DNA of 7,136 nt from CAYJPK01 sp964372035. Lineage in GTDB: Bacteria; Desulfobacterota; Desulfovibrionia; Desulfovibrionales; Desulfovibrionaceae. Under the pieces are notes generated by a model. The model was given only the letters and a program-made list of their open reading frames with translations, ran no database searches and had not been told where the DNA came from. The stretch covers positions 1-7,136 of the forward strand of contig CAYJPK010000097.1 in NCBI GenBank assembly GCA_964372035.1, given 5' to 3'. How positions within the stretch are numbered: the stretch's first letter is position 1; each line of letters starts with the position of its first letter. The translations under genes were made by a program, and so were the position numbers. Below, in pieces: positions 1 to 4,733 of the stretch.

Positions 1-1004
1 CCAGCTTGTTTTACATCAGGGCAACCTGTCATAATCATAGCTTGCTGTAATTGCTCAATATATTGCTCTGTAAAGAATTTAACACCCTCTTTACCTCCGC
101 CAATAGCAGCAATAGTATAAGGTCTACCAATCATTACACATTCAGCACCAAGCGCTAACATTTTTAAAATATCAACGCCACTACGCACACCACCATCAGC
201 CATAATCGCAATGCGACCTTTAACTGCTGCTGCAATGCGTGGCAAAACTTCAGCTGGTCCAGGTGTGTGATCAAGTACACGACCACCATGGTTACTTACA
301 ATAATACCGTCAATGCCCGCTTCAACACAAGCAACTGCATCTTCAACGCTCATAATGCCTTTAATCATCATTTTAGCACCACGGTCATGGGCTATTTTAG
401 CCATTTCAGCTAAGCCTTCTAAATTTTTAGCATAAACATAACGACCCATTTTACGTAAGGTAGTCATGCCAATACCATCAAGGTCAGAGCCAACAACTGT
501 GCAACCGCTATCAATAGCCATATCAACTTTCATTGCAAATTCATCAGCTGCCCACGGCTTAATAAAAGGAATACCGCAACCACCATTAGCTTTTACTTTT
601 TGTAAATTAGTAGTAACGATTTCAATAGGAGCACCATCAGGCACACCAGCGCAAATTCCAGCTTCGCAAGCACCAGTGACAATAGCGTCAGCATAGTCTT
701 CTTCTGGCATTGCACCGCCTACGTTAAACGCCATACCGCCAATTGGTCCAATCATAATCGGAGCTTTTAATTTAACGCCTAAGTACTCCATTTCAGTCAC
801 GGGATTATGGACATTGTGCACTAAACGTGTGTTTAAAAGCACCTCATTAAGAGCTGTTATGCTATTACGAAAAGATGCACCGCTCCCTGTTCCACCCATT
901 CCAGGCACTTCACCTGAACAAACTCGACCATCACACACTGGGCAAACACGACAAGAACCTTTTGCGGCTTCCCTAGCTTTTTTCTTAATCTCTTTCAAAT
1001 CCAT
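1..1004 (-). CDS. FMN-dependent alpha-hydroxy-acid oxidising protein with N-terminal Cys4 motif (3' end cut by window edge)
   Basis: The frame is open from ATG at 1004 to the left edge: 334 codons without a stop. A strong Shine-Dalgarno (GAGGTG, 1014-1009) lies 4 nt before the ATG and fixes the start. The product belongs to the lactate/glycolate oxidase family of TIM-barrel flavoproteins, which oxidise 2-hydroxyacids to 2-oxoacids with FMN. Visible family marks are a lysine in IKG (K215), the catalytic HGGR block after VSN (H239, R242), and the FMN-phosphate segment ADGGVRSG (269-276) followed by IGRP (292-295). The N-terminus differs from classical glycolate oxidase: C18, C21, C24 and C29 form CxxCxxCx4C, suited to a metal or Fe-S site. 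The region where classical enzymes carry an active-site Tyr reads PFIKPW. Family members are about 340 residues, so only a few C-terminal residues are probably missing. The substrate is unknown; lactate is a plausible guess in a Desulfovibrio-like cell. It lies 74 nt downstream of the Trm112-like gene and may have its own promoter. Confidence 0.9.
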   Translation of the reverse strand, partial: MDLKEIKKKAREAAKGSCRVCPVCDGRVCSGEVPGMGGTGSGASFRNSITALNEVLLNTRLVHNVHNPVTEMEYLGVKLKAPIMIGPIGGMAFNVGGAMPEEDYADAIVTGACEAGICAGVPDGAPIEIVTTNLQKVKANGGCGIPFIKPWAADEFAMKVDMAIDSGCTVVGSDLDGIGMTTLRKMGRYVYAKNLEGLAEMAKIAHDRGAKMMIKGIMSVEDAVACVEAGIDGIIVSNHGGRVLDHTPGPAEVLPRIAAAVKGRIAIMADGGVRSGVDILKMLALGAECVMIGRPYTIAAIGGGKEGVKFFTEQYIEQLQQAMIMTGCPDVKQA

Positions 1005-1026
1005 AATTCACCTCATATATTAACTT

Positions 1027-1045
1027 AAATTTACATAGTAAATTT
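1027..1045. promoter_or_regulatory. Perfect AT-rich palindrome upstream of the hydroxyacid oxidoreductase gene
   Basis: AAATTTAC-ATA-GTAAATTT is an exact inverted repeat with 8-bp arms and a 3-nt centre, 22 nt before the oxidoreductase start codon and just upstream of its ribosome binding site. The arms are almost all A/T and neither strand shows a U-run after the stem, so it does not look like an intrinsic terminator. The position fits an operator for a dimeric repressor, but I do not recognise the site as that of a named regulator. The whole 74-nt spacer (1005-1078) is very AT-rich, so chance is a real alternative. Confidence 0.4.
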
Positions 1046-1078
1046 TCAAATCAAATCTAAGACTTATCTTGTTTTTAA

Positions 1079-1252
1079 CTAGTCGTCCAAAATAGCACGT
1101 TCAACTAGCAAAACTGGAATATTTTCTTCAATAGGATATTTACGCAAGCAAGCCTTGCATTTCAAACATTCTTTTGGATTTTCATTTATATATTCAAGCT
1201 CGCCTTGGCAAAAAGGACAAGCCAAAACTTCAATAATTTTAGTATCAAACAT
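1079..1252 (-). CDS. Trm112/YcaR-like small zinc-ribbon protein (57 aa)
   Basis: A short frame starts at ATG 1252 and stops at TAG 1081-1079. The product begins MFDTKIIEVLACPFC and ends near a YPI..NIPVLL block, which is the pattern of the bacterial Trm112p-like (YcaR/UPF0434) family, normally about 55-65 residues. Cys12 and Cys15 form the first CxxC, and Cys32 and Cys35 the second, the expected zinc ribbon. An extra cysteine, C29, gives CxxCxxC in the second half. In eukaryotes and archaea Trm112 activates methyltransferases; the bacterial protein's job is poorly defined, and in E. coli ycaR sits among LPS genes (lpxK, kdsB). Here it starts 9 nt after the heptose adenylyltransferase stop, which again puts it beside an LPS-related gene. 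No strong Shine-Dalgarno is visible, so translational coupling to the upstream gene is likely. It is the last gene of the tyrS unit. Confidence 0.88.
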   Translation of the reverse strand: MFDTKIIEVLACPFCQGELEYINENPKECLKCKACLRKYPIEENIPVLLVERAILDD

Positions 1253-1261
1253 AATCTATAC

Positions 1262-1741
1262 TCAGCTATATTTTTTTATTTTTTCAACAACACTAGTAGT
1301 TGAAAAACCATCTAAAAATGGTAAACTCTTAACCTGCCCACCCTTTGCAAGCACAATATCACGACCAACTATTGTATCAGTACTCCAATCACCACCCTTA
1401 ACTAAAATATCTGGCTGTAAAAACTTAATAAGTTCGTAAGGGGTATCTTCATCAAAGCAAGTTACAAAATCAGTTGAAGCCAAATGCGCCGCAACATAAG
1501 CCCTTGCTTCTAAAGGATTAATTGGACGTTCATCGCCTTTTTCAAGACGTTTAACAGAATTATCTGTATTCAAAGCTAAAACCAAGACATCACCTTGTGC
1601 CTTGGCTCTAGCTAAAAATTCAACATGGCCAGAATGTAAAATATCGTAGCAACCATTAGTAAAAACTACTTTACCCTTACAAGCTGATACTTTTTCCAAA
1701 AGCTCTTGCCAGTCAAATATTATTTTTTCATGTTCTAACAT
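1262..1741 (-). CDS. rfaE2: D-glycero-beta-D-manno-heptose 1-phosphate adenylyltransferase (stand-alone)
   Basis: This 159-residue cytidylyltransferase-like protein matches the C-terminal half of E. coli HldE. It transfers AMP from ATP to heptose 1-phosphate, giving ADP-heptose for the LPS inner core. FTNGCYDILHSGHVEFL (27-43) contains the nucleotide-binding HxGH (H36, H39). LNTDNSVKRLEKGDERPINP supplies the following strand and basic loop, and VKGGDW plus the near-terminal GFSTTSVV match conserved family blocks. The kinase half of HldE is absent, so this is the split arrangement in which a separate HldA/RfaE1-type kinase must be encoded elsewhere. The ATG is one nucleotide past the trpS stop codon and there is little Shine-Dalgarno, suggesting translation coupled to trpS. 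Length and motifs look complete. ADP-heptose or its precursors are also recognised by mammalian innate immunity (ALPK1), which would matter if the organism is host-associated. Confidence 0.93.
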   Translation of the reverse strand: MLEHEKIIFDWQELLEKVSACKGKVVFTNGCYDILHSGHVEFLARAKAQGDVLVLALNTDNSVKRLEKGDERPINPLEARAYVAAHLASTDFVTCFDEDTPYELIKFLQPDILVKGGDWSTDTIVGRDIVLAKGGQVKSLPFLDGFSTTSVVEKIKKYS

Positions 1742-1742
1742 A

Positions 1743-2732
1743 TTAAAACTTCATCGCATCATGAATAAGTTGCATTGTTTGTTGTGCCTCTTCACGAGCT
1801 TTTTTGTTGCCCTCATGCAAAACTTCCTGAATTAACTTAGGGTTATTCACATATTGTTGGCGACGCTCATGGATTGGAGTTAAAAATTCCTCAAGACCTT
1901 GCAAGAATATTTTTTTACAATCAACACAGCCACAAGAAGCACTTGTGCAAGCTTGCCTAATTTCTTCCCTTTGTTTTTCGCTAGTTAAAAGCTCATGATA
2001 TGGGAATAAATTACAATTATCAGGATTACCTGGGTCACTTTTGCGAAGTCTAGCAGGGTCAGTAAACATACTTTTAACCTTTGGAGTTAATTCTGCCATT
2101 GTATCGCTTAAGAAAATGCCATTACCATATGATTTTGACATCTTACGACCATCTAAGCCAGGACATTTTGCAGTTGGAGTTAATCTTGCCTCTGGCTCTG
2201 GGAAAATATCACCATAGAAATTATTAAAACGTCTTGCAATTTCACGAGTTAACTCTAAGTGTGGTAACTGATCTTGACCAACTGGAACCCACTTAGGACG
2301 ATACATTAAAATATCAGCTGCCATTAAAACAGGATAACCTAAAAATCCGAAGTTACCTAAATCTTTTGTAGTAATTTCAGTTTGTTGTTCTTTGTAAGTT
2401 GGGTTACGCTCAAGCCAGCTAACAGGTGTAATCATGCCAAGCAATAAATTTAATTCAGCATGTTCAAGTACTTTAGATTGTTGGAAAATAATGCTTTTTT
2501 CTGGATCAATACCACAAGAAAGCCAATCAATCACAAGCCCGTTAATATATTCTTGCAAGTGCGATGTATCAGCATAGTCACTAGTTAAAGCGTGCCAATC
2601 AGCAACAAAGAAAAAACAAGTAGTATCATGTTGCATTTTAAGCCAGTTATCAATAGCTCCAAAATAATGACCAATATGAAGAGGCCCAGTTGGGCGCATA
2701 CCTGACACAGTACGTTTTGCAGGATCAAACAT
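1743..2732 (-). CDS. trpS: Tryptophanyl-tRNA synthetase with probable [4Fe-4S] cysteine motif
   Basis: This 329-residue class Ic synthetase charges tRNA(Trp). The N-terminus has GMRPTGPLHIGHYFG with the HIGH signature at 19-22. The Rossmann fold continues through the VGQDQLPHLELTREIA segment (161-175), and the KMSKS loop is at 197-201, followed by SYGN. Length is normal for bacterial TrpRS. In the C-terminal helical domain, C240, C262, C269 and C272 are spaced C-x21-C-x6-C-x2-C, one residue different from the C-x22-C-x6-C-x2-C that binds a [4Fe-4S] cluster near the anticodon region of Thermotoga maritima TrpRS. C267 is an additional cysteine. I infer the same cluster here. The gene starts 30 nt after the M50 protease gene; a GGAG (2747-2744) sits 11 nt before the ATG, a long but usable spacing. 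No tryptophan-rich leader or T-box is present upstream. Confidence 0.97.
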   Translation of the reverse strand: MFDPAKRTVSGMRPTGPLHIGHYFGAIDNWLKMQHDTTCFFFVADWHALTSDYADTSHLQEYINGLVIDWLSCGIDPEKSIIFQQSKVLEHAELNLLLGMITPVSWLERNPTYKEQQTEITTKDLGNFGFLGYPVLMAADILMYRPKWVPVGQDQLPHLELTREIARRFNNFYGDIFPEPEARLTPTAKCPGLDGRKMSKSYGNGIFLSDTMAELTPKVKSMFTDPARLRKSDPGNPDNCNLFPYHELLTSEKQREEIRQACTSASCGCVDCKKIFLQGLEEFLTPIHERRQQYVNNPKLIQEVLHEGNKKAREEAQQTMQLIHDAMKF

Positions 2733-2762
2733 TTTTCTAACAACTCCGTATATTTATATTTA

Positions 2763-3440
2763 TTAAATCAATCCACAAATAGTAAAAATAAATCTTGCAC
2801 TATAACTAACTAGAGGGCGCAAAATATCGCCTAAAAATCCAGTTACTAATAATAAAATCAAGATCATAAAACCATAACGCTCAAGCCCAAGATAAGTACC
2901 TAACATGCTACGAGGAATAAAATTCATAATGATTTTACTACCATCAAGCGGAGGAATCGGTATTAAGTTAATCCAAGCAAGTGAGCAGTTTATTGCAACT
3001 CCAAGCGGTAACATCTTTGAAAAAAATATCCAAATTCCATTTTGATGCCACTCTTGAACTGGAAATAACGTCACGAATATTTTTAAGACAATACCAAATG
3101 CAAGCGCAAGTAAAAAATTACTTAATGGTCCAGCTGCCGATATATATGTCATATTTTTCAATGGATTACGCAAATTGCGATAATTCACAGGTACTGGCTT
3201 TGCCCAACCAAAAACAAAAGAATTAGATAGCGAAGTAATTGCAAAAACCATTAGCCCTGTTGGGTCAATATGAGAAATTGGATTTAAGGTTAAGCGTCCC
3301 TCATTTTTTGCAGTACTATCGCCAAAGCGATATGCCATATAGCCGTGCGCTACCTCATGCAAAATAATACCAAGCATAAGTGGCACAAAGGAAAGGCTTA
3401 ATCTCGTAAGGCTTTCGACAATATCAAAGTTTTCTAACAC
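2763..3440 (-). CDS. Site-2 protease family (M50) membrane metalloprotease
   Basis: This is a 225-residue polytopic membrane protein. The zinc motif HEVAH lies at 28-32 in the first membrane segment (LMLGIILHEVAHGYMAYRF), with E29 as the catalytic residue. The second conserved block NLIPIPPLDG (158-167) supplies the third zinc ligand, D166. Other hydrophobic spans are near 61-78, 98-122, 143-160 and 188-208, with FGWAKPVPVN (77-86) between, as is usual in the short SpoIVFB-like M50 proteins that lack a PDZ domain. These enzymes cleave substrates within the membrane; the natural substrate of this trpS-linked type is not established. M50 genes next to trpS are common in deltaproteobacteria and some Firmicutes, often followed by scpA/scpB, which are not in this position here. 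The start is GTG, chosen because AGAGG lies 5 nt upstream. It begins 8 nt after the tyrS stop. Confidence 0.93.
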   Translation of the reverse strand: MLENFDIVESLTRLSLSFVPLMLGIILHEVAHGYMAYRFGDSTAKNEGRLTLNPISHIDPTGLMVFAITSLSNSFVFGWAKPVPVNYRNLRNPLKNMTYISAAGPLSNFLLALAFGIVLKIFVTLFPVQEWHQNGIWIFFSKMLPLGVAINCSLAWINLIPIPPLDGSKIIMNFIPRSMLGTYLGLERYGFMILILLLVTGFLGDILRPLVSYSARFIFTICGLI

Positions 3441-3445
3441 TCTAA

Positions 3446-3450
3446 CCTCT
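3446..3450 (-). promoter_or_regulatory. Ribosome binding site of the M50 gene, overlapping the tyrS stop
   Basis: On the minus strand AGAGG lies 5 nt before a GTG. Its upstream end shares nucleotides with the tyrS TAG stop codon (3451-3449). It supports GTG at 3440 as the start and suggests that ribosomes finishing tyrS can reinitiate on the protease gene. Confidence 0.7.
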
Positions 3451-4645
3451 AGCTAACCTTAAGGCGTAAAAAACGTTTTTTACCTAACTTAATCACGTAT
3501 TCACCTGCATTAAGCGGACTTTCTGCATCATTGCATCTTTCACCATCAATGCTAAGTGCACCTTGCTTTACTTGACGCTTTGCTTCACTGCGAGATGCTG
3601 TTAGACCACTTTCTGCTAAGAATACTGCAGGCTTACTATCATCACCAGCAACACAAGAATATTCTGGCATCTCATCAGGAACACCGCCAGAAGCAAATAC
3701 AGAATTAAAGCCCTCTTGAGCTTGCTTTGCAGCTTCTTCACCGTGATAGCGAAGAACAATTTCATATGCTAAATTTTCTTTTACTTTTTTAGGGTGTAAA
3801 ATTCCATCAGCAACATCTTGCTTCATTTTAGCAATTTCTTCTAGGGATTTATCAGATAAAAGCTCATAATAACGCCACATCAATTCATCAGAAATAGACA
3901 TTGCCTTACCATATTGCTCTGAAGCCGGCTCATCAATACCAATATAATTACCGTATGATTTTGACATCTTACGCACACCGTCTAAGCCTTCTAATAAAGG
4001 CATAGTGATAATGCATTGTGGCTCTTGACCTACTTGAGATTGCAAGGTACGACCCATAAGCAAGTTAAATGTCTGGTCAGTTCCGCCCATTTCAACATCA
4101 GCCTCAAGAGCAACACTGTCGTAAGCTTGAACTAAAGGATAGAGAAGTTCATGCAAGGAAATAGCTTGTCCTTCTTTGTAACGTTTTGAAAAATCTTCAC
4201 GTTCCATCATACGAGCTAAGGTGCAACGCCCAGCTAGCTTAATCATTTCAGCTGAAGAAAGAGCACCTAACCATTTTGAGTTGAACTCAACAACAGTTTT
4301 CTCTGGATCTAAAATTTTAAAAACTTGGCGTTTATAAGTTTCAGCATTTGCAGCTACTTGTTCTGGTGTGAGCGGTGGACGAGTAACTGAGCGACCACTT
4401 GGATCACCAATTAAGCCTGTAAAATCACCAATTAAAAACACAACTCTATGCCCAAGTTCCTGAAAATGACGCATCTTATGCATTACAACTGTATGCCCTA
4501 AGTGCAAGTCTGGCGCAGTTGGGTCAAAGCCAACTTTAACGGTTAATGGCTTGCCCTTAGCTAATTTTTTGCGAAGTTCTTCTTCATTAACTAGGTTTTC
4601 AATGCCACGTTTAATAACTTTCAATTGTTCATCTATTGATTTCAT
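3449..4645 (-). CDS. tyrS: Tyrosyl-tRNA synthetase (KMSKS/TyrZ-type) with C-terminal S4 domain
   Basis: This 398-residue class Ic synthetase charges tRNA(Tyr). VGFDPTAPDLHLGHT carries the HIGH-equivalent HLGH at 48-51. DSVALEADVEMGGTDQTFNL (176-195) is the tyrosine-binding helix and strand typical of the family. The second signature is a full KMSKS (226-230), which places it in the TyrZ-like group rather than the KFGKT group of E. coli TyrS. Residues from about 335 to the end form the S4 RNA-binding domain (SGLTASRSEAKRQVKQGAL and a final KRFLRLKV). Length is normal and no key residue is missing. GGAG (4660-4657) is 11 nt before the ATG. The gene heads a tight five-gene unit and has a good promoter 34 nt upstream. 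The leader is too short for a T-box. Confidence 0.97.
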   Translation of the reverse strand: MKSIDEQLKVIKRGIENLVNEEELRKKLAKGKPLTVKVGFDPTAPDLHLGHTVVMHKMRHFQELGHRVVFLIGDFTGLIGDPSGRSVTRPPLTPEQVAANAETYKRQVFKILDPEKTVVEFNSKWLGALSSAEMIKLAGRCTLARMMEREDFSKRYKEGQAISLHELLYPLVQAYDSVALEADVEMGGTDQTFNLLMGRTLQSQVGQEPQCIITMPLLEGLDGVRKMSKSYGNYIGIDEPASEQYGKAMSISDELMWRYYELLSDKSLEEIAKMKQDVADGILHPKKVKENLAYEIVLRYHGEEAAKQAQEGFNSVFASGGVPDEMPEYSCVAGDDSKPAVFLAESGLTASRSEAKRQVKQGALSIDGERCNDAESPLNAGEYVIKLGKKRFLRLKVS

Positions 4646-4678
4646 TTTTTATTTTGCTCCATAAAAATATAAACATTC

Positions 4679-4707
4679 ATCATGCTTAAAAGCTCAACAT
4701 CTGTCAA
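4679..4707 (-). promoter_or_regulatory. tyrSp: Sigma70-type promoter for the tyrS unit
   Basis: On the minus strand a perfect TTGACA (4707-4702) is followed by a 17-nt spacer and CATGAT (4684-4679), which matches the -10 consensus TATAAT at four of six positions. Transcription would start near 4672, giving a leader of about 27 nt that includes the tyrS GGAG. This is the best promoter-like match seen in the window and lies in the 88-nt gap after the GGDEF/TPR gene. It would drive tyrS, the M50 gene, trpS, rfaE2 and the Trm112-like gene. Confidence 0.6.
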
Positions 4708-4733
4708 GCTTCAATAATTTATAATATTTGATT

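Noticed and set aside
466..1023. Plus-strand open frames at 466-696 and 814-1023
   Set aside because: They lie opposite the oxidoreductase gene, whose minus-strand product has clear family motifs; their translations show no recognisable domain.
1155..1439. Plus-strand open frame of 94 codons
   Set aside because: It runs antisense to the Trm112-like and rfaE2 genes and has no domain or ribosome binding site worth noting.
2981..3226. Plus-strand open frame of 81 codons
   Set aside because: It is antisense to the M50 protease gene, whose HExxH and PLDG motifs show the real coding strand.
4646..4733. T-box or other aminoacyl-tRNA-sensing leader before tyrS
   Set aside because: The whole gap is 88 nt, the predicted leader is about 27 nt, and no specifier-loop or terminator structure is visible.
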